Assembly: GCA_023653785.1 (NCBI GenBank)
Contig: JAMKCH010079196.1
Coordinates: forward strand, 1-64,000
DNA length: 64,000 nt
Direction of reading: 5' to 3'
Source of the DNA: Ophioderma brevispina
Lineage: Eukaryota; Echinodermata; Ophiuroidea; Amphilepidida; Ophiodermatidae
The notes under the pieces are model-generated. The model saw nothing but the letters and a program-made list of their open reading frames with translations. It searched no databases and had not been told where the DNA came from. Positions 1-15,400 of this stretch are shown here, one piece after another (position 1 is the stretch's first letter; each line of letters starts with the position of its first letter). The translations under genes were made by a program, and so were the position numbers.

Positions 1-417
1 ATTATGTGCTTCAGCAATAGTCGATGAATCTCTTTGCTTTTGTTTTCTCTGAACTTATGTAAAAGTGAATGAAGAGAAATGTAGTCAGAATTTGGTTATG
101 CACAAACTGCCAAGTCTGAGGATAAAAGAAACTCCCTCTTTTATGCCCTTTTGGTCCCCCATCTTCATTCTAATAAAAAAATAATATCTGGGTCTAAGTT
201 AATTGAATAGACAGTAATCATGTCATAAAAATGGTAGTTACATAAGCATTAATGGAAATTATTGAAACACACGAAAAAAGTTGAGACAGTAGGAACACAT
301 TTAAATCGTGTGATATCATCAGTATTTTCGTTAACTAACAGCGTAGAATATTATTTTTCTAACACTTTAATTTGTATTCTTTGTTTACACAGAGCGGCAA
401 TCAAATTTTTTTTCCAG

Positions 418-449
418 AAATCGGTGCTTTCATCACAGAATATTACAAG
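418..449 (+). CDS. PRR5: PRR5 exon (first seen in window)
   Basis: A 32-nt exon follows a T-rich tract ending tttccag and precedes the strong donor gtaagc. It completes a split codon (probably Glu) and then reads IGAFITEYYK. It ends on a codon boundary that matches the next exon's phase. It corresponds to the ELGxFFTEYLQ segment of vertebrate PRR5. Short size alone would be weak, but phase and homology to the flanking exons support it. Confidence 0.85.
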
Positions 450-3400
450 GTAAGCTATATCAAGCCAGTCATCAACAGCAATTCAGTAATGGTGTACCGT
501 TCAGCAATCGGCTGTGTGCTGACAACCACCGTATGATGATACCAATACTCTTTACAATCCATTGTGTTACATTTCCTTATACTTTGTTTCCTATAAGAAG
601 GAGAAGGTGAAAAAAACACTGTGTAGGTCTTAATGGAGGGAATAATAATAATTAAATTGTTAAAGGCAAGAAATGTCATCTCAAGTACAATGTGCATTTC
701 GCACGCACCTCCTCCAAAGTGGACATTCCACCACCACCACGCCACACCACCGGGCCACCCACCACCACCACAAGTCGGTTAAAAAGTGGCCATTGCATCA
801 ATGTTGTTACCAAGATTAACAACACACCTGTGGTGAAAATATGTTCACCTACAGTTTTAACTGTGGTTAAATATGTTAAAAGTCCACTAATATAAAAACG
901 TTGGTTAAATTTAACCAACGTTTGTTTAAAAAAATAAACCAAACGGGTTATATGCTACCCGAGGGTGGATATAATGTTTTAACCAGTATGTTTAAAAAGG
1001 ATTTTGAGAGTGCGGAAAACTTCATAAAAATGGGAGGGTTTGAAGCGCGTCACGCTTCCTGACCTGAAGAAGTCCACATAAAATAATTAAAACAGCGGAG
1101 TCTGTTGAGCATGTGTAGGATATGAACTCTTATAATTCCCATGAACACCGCCACAAATTAATTTCTAACTAAATATACATTAATATCACATGAAGATGGA
1201 ATTTGCAAAACAGCGAGGTAACATCATAATTTGAACAAATTGCAAGGAATAGAAAATATGACTATAAAAAACCTGAAATACATTGAAATTTATGTGAGCT
1301 GGGGCTACAGAAATAGTGTGGTCTATGGATGGACAGATTTTTTTCTGCCTGACAAATCAAGTAGGATATTTCCAGACCTATACCCCCCCCGATTACCATA
1401 TCCATATCCATATCCAGGCTTAAATCACTCACGAAGGAGGACCACTACCTAGAATGTTTCCAAACATCTGTATCTTTAGCCATCCTGTCCAAGGTTGGAC
1501 AAGTTGGTTTGTCATTTGTTCTCCATCTGGTTTTTGGACGCTCCTGGCTTCTGGTCCATCTCTGGGGGTCACTTCTGTCACTCTGATGGTCCACCTGTTA
1601 TCCTGCATTCTAGCAACTTGGCCTGCCCATCTATGTTGGCACTCCTAAGTGCAGTTTCTGAAGTCTGAGGGGGGGCGGGGGGGGGTGGGGGGGGGGGTTG
1701 CCAAGCATGATCGACTTCCAATCTTCTGTGCAACTGCAAGCAGCTCCATCGTGATGTTATCAAAGCCCAAGTTTCACTGCGGAATGCAATCATAGGAAGA
1801 ATGTATTCATTGAAAACCTTTCTCTTTAACTCCATATGGATCTTCTTCTTTATTCAATATATTTCACAGTTTTGCAAATGACTGCCGCAGCCTAGTCCAA
1901 TTCTCCGTCTAATATCAGGCAGTAAGTCACAATCAACGCATCATGTCTCCCAAGGTAGATTTGAGCGTTGGACCTCTTAAAACTGCCCTTCCCGTGGATT
2001 TCCTTGTGTGGTATTAAAACATGACTTTGAGTTTCCCAACAGCATGCCGAGTCCGACCGGTTTGCTGGTGATGTGAATGTCATTTAGCATGTTTCCAATG
2101 CAGACATATTGTCGGCAAATCAGGTGAGAGAGATTTCCCCTAAATGTTGGGTCCTCTTCCTTCCAGTTAATCCGACCGGTTTGCTGGTGCTGTGAATGTC
2201 ATTTCGTCATGCTGTACAATGCAGGATAATATTGCGGCAAATCGATCCGCCGTGACGAGGAGACTTTCTCACCCTCAACCTGTTGAACAGCCCTCCTCTT
2301 CCTTCCAGTTATATCATTTAGTGATGGCATCTTGGAGGCATGAGGTGAAGAGTTTCGGTGAAAGTGTTGTCGCTGTTCTGCTCCCATCTCTAGCTTGATC
2401 TTGTCACTGTCCTTGTGGAGCTTTAGGGTGAAGAGGCTCCACTGTAACGGTTTCACCGGCAAGAGATTGATGTAGGCTGGGTCGACTCCTTGGTTTTCAA
2501 GTGCGGTGGAGTGGTTGGAATTCAACAGAGTCAACGCCTTCTTCATGTCAACAACGGCACAGTGAGTGGATCTTTACTCATTGGCTTTTCTCGTAGCTGG
2601 CTAACAACTGTATGTGATCAGTGGTAGAAAATACTGGTCTAAAACCAGTTGTGCGTTGGTTGGTGTTGTTCCGGAGTGTGCAGCATTCTTTTCAGCAGGA
2701 CCTGTGAAGAGTACCTGTACATTACAAGAGGTAGAGAGGCTTATTGCTCTGTAGGTTTTGATGTCAGATGTATCTCCTTCTTATGGAGAATAACACAGAT
2801 GCATTCTTCCCGTTGCGGGGACTCTTCCCTCTGTAAGGCATCTGTTGAAACCCCACCCCAGCTTTGTTTGGAAGTACTTCCACTAAGGCTCACTCCATCT
2901 TGAAGAACCCCAGCTGTAATTAACATCCTCTCCAGGGGCTTTATCTCGCTTCGAGTTTTTTTCGGAGGGTCACAAGTGCAATGGACATGCCCGTCAATAG
3001 TTTTTAATAAAAAAACAGCTTCCATTAAAGCCATATTAAGACATTTTTCTTCAGTATGTAAACAAACAACGCACTCTTTTTTCCAAGATGAGGTTTTTGT
3101 ATAAGTATTTTAAAAATGTATTTATTAAATTTACCTGCAAACAATAAAGCGGAGAACAACACAATTTTTAAATACAGGCGATTTTTGCGCAAAATGTCGG
3201 GATCCCGACATTTATGACCTCGTGAAATAAAAAATGATAATTTTAAGGCATTTTTAACAAGCTTTAATGTTCCATTTTTACTAAGAACGGTAATAATTTG
3301 GATAGGGTTTGAGACATACAATGGGCATTTTCAGTTTGGAAAAAAATTACTGATTGTGGCTTTTAAATAAACGGAATAAAATGTTACCTTGTAAACGAGA

Positions 3401-6400
3401 CCAATGTTACAGACACACGCAATAATTGATGACACCACCTTTTAAACGTTTGTCATAATTGAGAAATGTAGGCCACGCAATAAAAATAAGCAAATTTAAA
3501 ATAGATCCCGTTCCCAGTTTGATCGTTAGTATTAACTTTAATTATTTGTTAAAATTATATATCTAAGCTCATTAAAAAATAAGACCTATACTGATATTTT
3601 TAAAGTTGTTAATTTTAATATAATATTTAATATTTAGGATTTGAAATATTTTTGTCACGTCGTGGCAGAAATAATCTATGAATGTTTTATACTATGACAT
3701 TTTGTCTAAGATTTCGAAGCCATCCAACCATACAGGTAGGTTGCTATGGAATTGCCATTTCCAGCATCAACGATTTAGAGTGGATCCACCTGATCTATAT
3801 TAACACGGCTCCATATCCTCGAACTATTGTATGTTTACAATGTTGAGTGAATAATAGACTGTGTATATTATTACAAAATTGATTTTTTTTTACCAAAAAA
3901 ATCATTAAAATATTTCGCTTTTTCTATATTTTATTTACTTGAATTATTCCACTTCTATCCACTATTACTCCTACTGCTTCTTATAAAATCTCGCTTTTTT
4001 AACTCCCTTATTGATCTATTTAGGCTTTACATTAAATTATCACAACAAACAGTGGAAATATTACTGCATTTCTGAGAAAGCTATCTTATTATATTATTAA
4101 AGCATAACCCACTTGCTGTTAAGAATTTATAATGTGATTGTGGACTCAAATCGTAATTGATACAACGCGTCATTGTCACGAACCGTATTGAAACAGGTGT
4201 GTGAAATAGCGTAATAAATTCCATATAGTAAAATTCTCAAAATGGCGGGAACACGTGCTGAGTCGATTTTTTTGCGGATGTCGTTTGCTAATAAAAAGCC
4301 CGGAGAAACAGCGAATAACTTTGACGAAAAAGCACGCGGGACTGGCAATGTCACGTTTGCAATATTGAGTAAAATATGCCACACTGATTACAAACGTATA
4401 ATTATCTCTATTCAAATTTCAAATATCTAGAAGTAATGTTTGTTATTAGTAGAATAGAAGATCACGTACATGATTCTGTTATGTTGGATTTCGGTTTCCT
4501 AATCAATAAACCGCATGATTAATAACTGTTTATTTAACAAACGTCTAATATTTCCATTTACTTTATCATTGATTTAAGAACAACGTATGTCACATGGCTA
4601 TGACGGATGTCTCTTTTTGCAAATTTTAGCGCAATTTGAAAAAAGATCACCTCAAGTCGTATAGGAATAAGCTTTTTATAGATTTAATATATCTAAGCAC
4701 AAAATATAATAGTCCTGTTAAACGATTTATTGAATTGCACATTATTTTACACATAAACGTCTCAATTTGAAAGTTTTTTCAGTCTTTTCTTCTTTGCTGT
4801 CGACAAAATATTTCGTACTCAACAAACGCCCAGTTAATCAGTTGTGCACGGAGAAGGTAATTTGACTTAAATCAATCATACTAGAAGTGAAGCATACACT
4901 TATCCAATGCCTTGATTAATTTGATTGACAGTTTCATCTATTATGCAAATCGATGCCAATGGTAGATATTTGATATAGTTAATATTGTAGAAATTCCCCA
5001 AAACGGAATATTAGCACTTACATACAAAAAAGTACAAATTTTGGGGTTTCCCGCATTCATCAAAACAAAATTGGAAACAAAGTGTGACAAGCAAACGCAC
5101 GGAGAAAAAGCCAGGTCGATATAATTTTAAAGCAACTTGTACCACCTTGAAACAGGCTTGTAAAGGATTCAGACAGACTATCTCAATGCCTGTAACTATT
5201 TAAGAGCTGATATTCGGTGCGGCGCGGTAACTGTGGGAATTCTCGCATTGTAAACTGCCCGTGGTGATGTCCTCCTTTCTGAATGAGCTTTCAAACCTTA
5301 GTTAATGTTTTAAGGCCAGATGCGGGTATTACACACTTTAACTCAGTTGGTCATAAAGGAATGTTTTAATCCATCAAAAGGGTTTTTATCGCGATTTTGC
5401 TACAAAACATGTCGCGAGCGAACTTAAAGAGACACAATGATATGGAAAAAAATTATGGAAAAAAACATAATGAAATCGACCCTTACTGAAATCACTTCCA
5501 CAAATTTGAAAATAATTTGGATGTTTACATTCAAGAGTTAGCGAGATTCCTGCCACGGAAAATCAAGGTGTTGACAAGATGTTGTATCTAGCATGTTTTT
5601 TTTTGACACAATTCAAAAGCATTCAAACCAGGTTTCAGACATTGTACTTCGGACTTATACATAAATTAACTGACAACAGAATCTTTAAAAATCTTTTAAA
5701 ACACGATTTTCTCGGTTGTTAAATCCCTGTGTAAGAAAGTGTCATCTTTTATTTGTCATCAAATTTTATAAATGGCAGCATTTCAAGGAGAATGTTAACT
5801 GTTGGATGAAACTTTTTTGCGCATTAAATGTGTAACATTTCAGTCTGCATTTTACATTTTGTAACAGGTTAAGGAGCCTAACTTTTCCCGAAAAATACAC
5901 TTTTGGGGGGGGGGGGGCATATTTTTTACCTGTTTATCTTTTCTGTCCACGAGAGTATAGAAATATAAAATATCAGATAAAAAAAAAAAAAAAAAAAAAG
6001 ACAAATTTAACAGTTTACAACCAGTCCGATCAAAATCGGACCATTCTATGACTTTTACCCCAGGATGACCTTGAACTGTTATGAGCCTATTGTACTAAAA
6101 CTATAATGCGTAGATAGGGCAAACTACACCTTTTTTTAAACCTTAGGAGTAGCCCAATAAATTGGTACATCATTTAAATCAATTCGAACAATTCTAATTT
6201 TTTACACCTGTACAAACGTTGCCCCCTTATTTCTACATGTTCCACTAGGTTGATTTTGGTAGACTTTTAATATATTATTTTTGGACTATTTCAGAGTATA
6301 TTAACACCAAAATTGTTTCTGTTGCAATTTGTGTGGGGTCAAATCATACAATTATTGGACTATATGGAAAAAAATTATGGAAAAAAACATAATGAAATCG

Positions 6401-9400
6401 ACCCTTACTGAAATCACTTCCACAAATTTGAAAATAATTTGGATGTTTACATTCAAGAGTTAGCGAGATTCCTGCCACGGAAAATCAAGGTGTTGACAAG
6501 ATGTTGTATCTAGCATGTTTTTTTTTGACACAATTCAAAAGCATTCAAACCAGGTTTCAGACATTGTACTTCGGACTTATACATAAATTAACTGACAACA
6601 GAATCTTTAAAAATCTTTTAAAACACGATTTTCTCGGTTGTTAAATCCCTGTGTAAGAAAGTGTCATCTTTTATTTGTCATCAAATTTTATAAATGGCAG
6701 CATTTCAAGGAGAATGTTAACTGTTGGATGAAACTTTTTTGCGCATTAAATGTGTAACATTTCAGTCTGCATTTTACATTTTGTAACAGGTTAAGGAGCC
6801 TAACTTTTCCCGAAAAATACACTTTTCGGGGGGGGGGATATTTTTTACCTGTTTATCTTTTCTGTCCACGAGAGTATAGAAATATAAAATATCAGATATT
6901 AGATCAAGTACTTCAGGTAATAGACTAGTAGTATTCGAAATAAATACCTTTGCTTTTAAGGGCGCTTGATTAGTTGATGTGTATTGTTTCAAGCTTCAAG
7001 GAAGTGGTAGGATGATAGGTGTATATATGTTGCAACTGAGATATGATTTATTATGTTCGTGGGTTGTTAAGATTCCGCCTATCTCATGTGAGCTACAAGA
7101 CAAGACTCTTCAACCTGATGCCAAATTTCATTTACTAGTGTTATCGCAACCCCTATCCGTTTTCTATCTCTCTTTGTCATATCGCCTGCTCACAGTCGCA
7201 CACTGGTGGATATTTATTGTACGGGTTGTTCGTCAGGTTTACCCGGCAAGGTGACAAGAGTTTGATAGCAATACCCACAATGCTTCATGGTTACCTGTTA
7301 TATCGTTTTGTAAAATAGTTCACGATCAAATCTATATCGTCTTATAGTCTGTTCTTGCGATTAAATTGAAGTCATCATTGTATCTTTGATGGATACAAAT
7401 TTCACACTTGTTTGTAATTATTTCTGATGCTGCACTTAAAGAAAGTCGTCTGACATATTCCAGTGTGTAGAATAATACTTGGGCGCATTGCATTATGGAC
7501 TTTAGAATTATTTTCCATTCTGTTATTATCTGGTTACACTCCCTGCAATCTACTTTAGTAACCGTATCTTGTAGTGTGTATCCAGTGTCTCAATTGCATC
7601 ACATGTGGATAAGGATTTGATCAATTACTATCACACCCAGACTGTTTATTTGGTTACATTATATTCAAGTGCGAGATTGAGGCTACTTGTATATGCTGAA
7701 CACAGATAATATTTTAGGGTATTTTCACTTTTCTTTCATTTATTGTCTTTGAATCATGTAACATTTTTCGCATTTAAAGCGTATTGCTTATAGTTGAAGG
7801 TAAGCGGGTTACACTCTAAATTTCATAATCAGTATTTTGCACTTGTTTTATATTTTCGCAGAAAAATCTACTGAAAAGAGGCATGGACGTCCTTTTTGAA
7901 GGCGTTGACGATGATTCAGGTGTGCATTCGTGAGATAATTATAATTTGTAGGTGTGGGTTAGACTTTCCCATTATTATACTGTTTGACCTTCTCCCAATA
8001 TTAAAAAGAATCTTTCAATAAATAGTTTGCATAAAATGTTTTGATGGTTTCCAGGCAACACTGATCTGCTGATTCCAAATCTTGATGATGCAACTTTTGT
8101 ATCTTTGAGCATTTTGAGATATAGAAGGAGGTCAATTAACAGGGATAAAAATTGTAAACGTTTCTTACGGGATTAAAAGGTGGAGATGTTCATCTGTTTA
8201 AGAATTAAAAAAGTACAGTTTGCTATAATAGACAATAGAATTAAAGTGGTTCAAGATAACCCTGGGTTAAATCATTTACAATGCACACATTTCCCTCAAA
8301 ATGGGCTGTTCGATAATAATGTAAAATACATGTTATGTAAATTTGACATCCGGGAATTATATTAAGAACATGGAAATATTGTTAAGGCCCAGGTCATTGG
8401 GGGATGAGCACTCTGCTCTGGCCTCCGTTAAATGTCTACGAGCTGATTAACATGAAATTAATGTATATTTCCTGTTGTAACATTTCCATACGAACAACTG
8501 GATCATTTTTTAATGTTTACAACCATGATGACCTTGAACAGTTTTTGACATTCGTGCAAACACAAAAGGTTGTAGAAATAGGAAACTATACCTTTTAAAT
8601 CATTAGAACCAGATAAACGTGTCCATACACATTTTATCCCCGTGTGAATCATTTACAATTTACATTTTTCAATTTTCTCCTGTTAATTTACTTCCTTCCC
8701 TATCTCAAAATGCTTAAAGGGGCATTTCGTGATCCACAGCCTCGTCCCCCCAACTTACCTAAAAAAAATGTTGAGATTTTATATCATCTGAACTGTTATC
8801 CTTAGTAATCCACGTGTGCTCAATCTTACGTGCAAATTCGGACGCATCTGTAAGAAATTCGCAATTTTGTATTTTCTGTCCGTAAACGGACAGAAATTAC
8901 AGCACAGTAGCCTATGGGACGTGGGAAACGAGCAATTGCTCATAACACAAAACCGCAAGATCGGGATCAGCTTAAAATTTGAGAATAAGCTTTTCTCAAG
9001 GATATCTAGTGATCAATGAATAAAACAGGGGGGTGCTGAAATCACGAAATGCCCCTTTAAGGATGCAAAAGTTGCATCATCGAGATTTGGAATCAGCAGG
9101 TCAATGATGCCCAAAAAACATCAACACATTTTATGCAGACTCTTGTACAAAGTCATATGGTAGGTCCATTACATTCAATGGGGCTTGACTTTGCTTTCTC
9201 CATTATTTGGTAACTAAGCATTTGAGACAATCAAAACTATTTCTTCTTTTAATCATACAGGCTCCCTTAATAATTTTTTCAAAATCCCCTGTACAACTGA
9301 AATTGACACCCGTTTTATTGATTTTTGCTGTTTTTAGTCTACAACTCCAAAACTTTAGGTTGTAGATAGTACAAACTATACCTTTTTGGAATCCTTATAG

Positions 9401-12400
9401 ACAAGTTATAGAGCAATCCAACACGTTTGGATCAATTTAAAAATTTGAACCATTGCGTTTTCAGGGGTCCCTGTCAAGCTGTCTACAGATTTAATCACTC
9501 AAACCTTTTTGTACTTGAGATGTGTTACAAATATCTTTTGTCTTCGTTGGTTTACAAAATTTGTCAAATTTAGGAATCATTGTGCACGAATCGTATGTCT
9601 GTACCCACGATGGGAAATTCCTCCATCGGAAAAAGAATGAAAGAATGTTTCACGTACATACACGTTTCGCGTATAATGTTGAGGTGTCTACTGATTGCCA
9701 CTTAAGAGAGAATTCTATCCTGAATTCTAGCAAATTCTTGTATTGCATTGATCAGTGTAAAACGTACGTAACAGGAGTAATAAGTGAAGTTCATTCGCAG
9801 GAACAAAAATGTTCTGATGGGGGGGGGGGGGGGGGTACTAAATGGGTGACAAGGACTTCCTGAATTTAATATTGTTTGTCACAATTTTGCAGTTTCATAC
9901 ACCTATTTTTGATGTTTATATTTAAAAAAAAATGTTTCTCACTGAAAGACCCCTTTTGGGCATGTTAACTGCACACCGAAAAAAACCCTGATTTTAATTC
10001 GCTGTCCGTAAACCGCCGTCACTTCTAAAGCTGAGTACCCTCGGACTCTGACTTGATTGACATTATTCACATTAATTTTAAGTTTGCTTCGTTGGTTTCC
10101 ACGGAGACACGTGATTTGACAATTTAGATCGCTCATGACAGCATTCCTTAGCCTTTGAACATATTATATACTACGTATCGATTTGTAATAAATAATTAGG
10201 TTTTGTCCCTAAAAAATTCACACCTGCGCTTGATTTTCCCTTAAGCATATAACGTCAAAATTGTATCTAAAATTTCACTTTTCTTTTTTATCCTATGCCC
10301 AACATAAGGGCAAAATGTCATCTTACATTAATTGTGTAGGTGTACGTATAAATGTCAATTTCAATTCATTTGTAGAGCGGCAGAGAGCGAGATGTGTGAT
10401 CATTTGCAAAGGTTTTGAAAAAATGTGACGAATATGGTGTGAAAATAAATTAACAAGCCGTAAATTACTCATAAAAACGCATTCATAAATATACAATCGA
10501 TATATTTAATTTAGGGAGGGGTCATTATTTACGCCAGGGGGAATGGAGGATTTTTGGGAGGAATACGAAAAAAAATGTAAGCAAGAGAGGGGAACATTAA
10601 CCTTTAAATGGAGAAATTTCATAAAATCAGGTGGGAATTATCATTCCCGCTGGCGTATTAATGACCGGAGCATTAAGCCTCACACACTCACATCAACACG
10701 CACACACGCATACTCGCGCGCGCGCGCGCACACACACACACACACCCACACACACACACACGCACAAACACTCGCGCCCTTGCGTGTGCTCGCGCCTGCA
10801 CACACAGACATACACAAACCCGTTATGAATATTGAACTCATTTTGAGAATTTATAGCCACAAATGAAAGATAATGAGTGCCAGAAAAAAATGCATCATTA
10901 ATATGACAGATAATTCCATAAACTCGTTGAAGGTACAGCGTTGTAAACAATACCGGCGATGGCTGTTGTTGGTGGTTTTTACTTTAATTTGTCTTAGAAA
11001 TCTCATTTATAAAAATGACAAGCGCCTGAATTGATGGAAATACGCCTATCCTGTGGTTGCATGTGTTACCTTTACTATTTATACAGACATATGACATTTA
11101 TCTTGTTTAGGATTTTTTGTTGCATTTATCTGTTCCCGAAAATAATAGGCTTTCTACTGGCAGTAAATGATGATTGAATATGTATAGGATGACACCGAAG
11201 ATTAATGACGCACTTTAGATATCTAAATCTAAATCCCTTTATCACAAATATAGCAATTTCATCGATAGCGGTAAATTTATCAAAATATACTGTGAGTGTA
11301 TACATAACACATTGCCCGCTAGCCGCTATATGTGACTAAAAACCGTAATATTTACAATTATAATAATTAATATTCAAAATCATATATCTTTTATTACCGT
11401 ATCCGAATTTGGTATGAGCAGTGTATTTTAATAGAAGCTAAAAGATTGCACACATTCATGATTAATGATATTGGTAAAGTATTTTAGAAGGGTAGATCCT
11501 CAATTTTTCAAAATATCTAATACTACGGTAAATTATGCCTTAAGCCATATAGAAATTGCCGTGCCGGGTGAAAAGCGCTAACAGTGAACTGTTGAGCGTT
11601 GAAAAACGATTCTGTAAATGTACATATACTTAATTTGATAGACATTGAAGTGTCATTTTCTTGTGGAAAAAATTCATTAAATTCATATCCAAATTTATTC
11701 CCAACAGGTCAAAAGCTTCTCGATAGTCTCTCTAATGTATGGAACAACTTCTTTATTGATATTTTGCCAACATTACGAGCAGTCTTCTACCCAGTACAGG
11801 TAACGTGAGAACAATTTTAACATTTTGCATACAGAAGTAAATTTTACTGCACAGACTCAACTTATTGACAAAAAGTAGATTGTTACATTTTGAAGATATT
11901 TTTATATGACCCATATTATGGAATAATTATTAATGACTATATTACGAACATGTGTAATCTTGGATGATGTGGTTTAACGTCAGACAATGTACATCAGAAT
12001 ATATTGCATTAAAATACAAAGACGTTAAGTGCTATTCAAGCGCATATTATATTCTCACTAATATATTAATTGACAATTTCGCTCTATATTATTTAAAATT
12101 GTGGAAAAATCTGAATATTTTTTAATTATACATAAATCAAAATAGTTTTTATTATATTAAACGTTTTCTCCTCTTATCCTGAAAGAATACTGTGTATGCT
12201 TTAATGTCATGATCAGAATTTACTGGAACAAGTTTCATGCTAAATTTGAAGTACAGTTTACACATAGCTTTTATTATTTGCATTTTGAAATTAGTCACGT
12301 TCCACGAGGTTCTTTCAGAACGTATTGTCAACAAAGAAAGTTAAATAATACATCTACTGAATCTGAAATAAATGTATTCATTGCAGTGGCCATAAATAAA

Positions 12401-15400
12401 TGATGAGAAAGCCATTGTGCGGAGAGCGTAGAAACCTTTTTCAACATGGCAGCCATATGTATGTAATGATTGTAATGTATTTATTATCACAATTGCTTTA
12501 ATTTTGCACCTCCTGATACACACATCAGGGGTAACGTGATGATTAGTAGGGATATAAATGAGAATCCTATTCTCGAAGAATGGGGAAGAAACCTCGGTGA
12601 AATGTGGGGAACATTGTAAAATAAGGGGGTTTTAATACAGGGGTAAATTTGAAACCAAGTCAACTGTGTTTAAATGTATACCAATGTATTTGTCTCATTA
12701 TATGGTTTAAAAGGGCATATAGTGCTTGGGCTACAAGGTGAAATTTGGCATATGGGTACCATATAGAGGGGCAAAACGAGAGTGCTACCAACTTGTTAAG
12801 ACACTTCAACTTAAATAATTTCTGCATGATAGACATTCCAAAGTAGTAGCTTAAGCCTGCTAATTTGCATAAACAAAATGGCCGCCATTCAAGTTGCTCC
12901 ATAACTGGTTTCAGCCATACCCTGTCTTGTAGAAGGATTATTTTGGTAAAAATGTTAACATGAGATGTTTGATAATGGACAACCACCAGAAGTCAAATAT
13001 GTACATTCTTAATTAAACCTAATTTGCATAAATCCAAAATGGCCGCCATTTTCGTAAATTTTGAGAATAATTTGACTTCAACATTCAAGGTATCATATTG
13101 TTGAACTAAGTTTATAATTACGCTATTGCACAAATGTAACTATAAACATGTATGTGTGCAAGACTTCCAAGGTGACAACTTAAGCATGTAAATTTGAATA
13201 AACAAAATGGCCGCCATTGAAATTGCGCCATAACTAGTTTCGGCTATCCGGACTTGTAGAAGAAATATTTTAGGTTAAAAACTGCTAAAATGAGGTGTGT
13301 GATTAAAAACAACCAAAATGAATTCATGCCCATCTATTTTAATAAACCTTATTTGCATATATCCCAAATAACCACCATTGTTACCCAACAGTAGGTTGTT
13401 TTTTAAATGGTGGCCAGTTTTCAATCATGGGCAGTTTTAATTTTATCCATTGCACTTGCAATCCATATGTCTAATCCCTACGACCCTTGAAAACCCACCT
13501 GACCAAAACACATCAGAGTGTACCCCTTTCCTTGGGTTAGTGGGAAAATTGCTCCTAGATCTGACAACAAAGAAAACTAGTACCTCACTTTTTGAGGCGA
13601 TAGTCAGATTTTCCTCTAGTGACGTTAGGGATATATAGTTTTAAACCACTTATTTTTTCATTCAGAATATCTGATGATCCATTCTTGCACTACAATTATA
13701 GTGTGTTTCAGTAGTTATTTCAATATTTTATAGATGTATATATGTACATTTTGCCCATGAATTACCATTTTGCCAGTAATTAGCAATATCGCTATTAATC
13801 TGTTATCTAGTAACAATTGACATACCGCATTATACATAACTATTGACCAACTCACAAAGTTCTCATTACAAGTATTTGTCACTCTAGTCCTCTTGAAGAC
13901 TACGCCACCATATAGCTGTTTGGTAGCTTGCAAACAGGGTGTTCTTTTTCACCAAGGAGTGAAGAAGAGCCGATGAAATAGACTCAAGAATGGACTACCA
14001 CAAGGGAGTGTGCTCGCACCTCTCCTGTTCAACATCTATACCAACGACCAACCTAGGAGTGCAGGAACCTGTCGTTTTATCTATGCAGACGATCTTGAAA
14101 TTAGCGCACGAGATGCAGACTTCAGTTGTTGAAGAGAGACCATTTACGTGCAAATCCGTCCAAGACACAGGTATGTGCTTTCCATCTACGCAACCGTGAA
14201 GCCAAACGTCAGCTTAAAGTAACCTGGTCTGGAACACCCCTGGAGCACTGCGATAACCCTGTCTACCTAGGAGTTGGACCGCACTCTCTCTCTTATAAGA
14301 CCCACATCAAGAAGACGAAGAGTAAAGTATGCTCACGCAATAACATTCAACGGAGCAGGAATTGCTTCACCAGTAGTGTAGCGAGCATGCAAGAGCGTAG
14401 CTGCCAAGTATCTAATGTGAAGCGCCCTATGTCCGGACAGAGACCTGCTGCCAACCGCCTTAAATCCAGACAGAGTTTCTTGAGCAAATAAAGTCCAACC
14501 TCTTGAATCAGTCTCTAAGGAGTTTGAGAGAGTAACATCTATTGGTATTGAACCTGGTGAGAATCTTCCGTCTGGAGCTGACTCCTCATGGGCTGAATGA
14601 AGATATGCCTCCACAGATTGAGAACCAGAGTTGGCCGATCTAGGTTTCCTCGCAGAAGTGAGGCTACCTGGAAGCAGATCAGGACACTACCTGTGTGGAA
14701 CATCTCTTGGTCTGCCCACTGTTGGAGTAACAATGCCTTGTATGGGAAAGATCAACCCATGCCAAGAAACTTGACTCGGCATTAAATATCTCTGCCGGCT
14801 TATCACAAGATATTTTCGTCCAACACCAACGGAGAACGTATACATTTAGCAGAAATTGCACCATCAGACATCCGTCATAGTGTAACGAGCATGCAAGAGC
14901 GTAGCTGCCAAGTATATAATGTGAAGCACCCTATGTCCAGACAGAGACCAGCTGCCAACCGCCTTAAATCCAGAGAGTTTCTTAAGCAAGTCCAACCTCT
15001 TGAATCAGTCGCTAAGGAGCTCAAGAGAGTCGCATTGTGGAAAGAAAGACTTGCTATCAACCAAGTAACATCTATTGGTATTGAACCCGGTGAGCATCTT
15101 CCGCCTGGAGTTGACTCCTCATGGGCTGAATGGCGATGTTTCAACAGATTGAGAACCAGAATCGGCCGATCTAAGGTTTCTTTGCAGAAGTGGGTTACCT
15201 GGAAGCATACCAGGACACTACCTGTGGTTGTAGAACATCTCTCTGCATGAAGGGTCAGACAGTTCTCACATGGAGGAAGCTGGCCAAGTTGTTCACGTCT
15301 TTGATGGGTAATCTAGTTCACAACATGTGGACTTTTTAAGTTTGTAAATGTGGGATTTGAGGAGCTTTTAGTCCAGAACCTTGCCTTTGCCAGCAAATGC

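Noticed and set aside
10543..10950. Long frames rich in His-Thr or Cys-Val
   Set aside because: Low-complexity translation of the CA/CG microsatellite.
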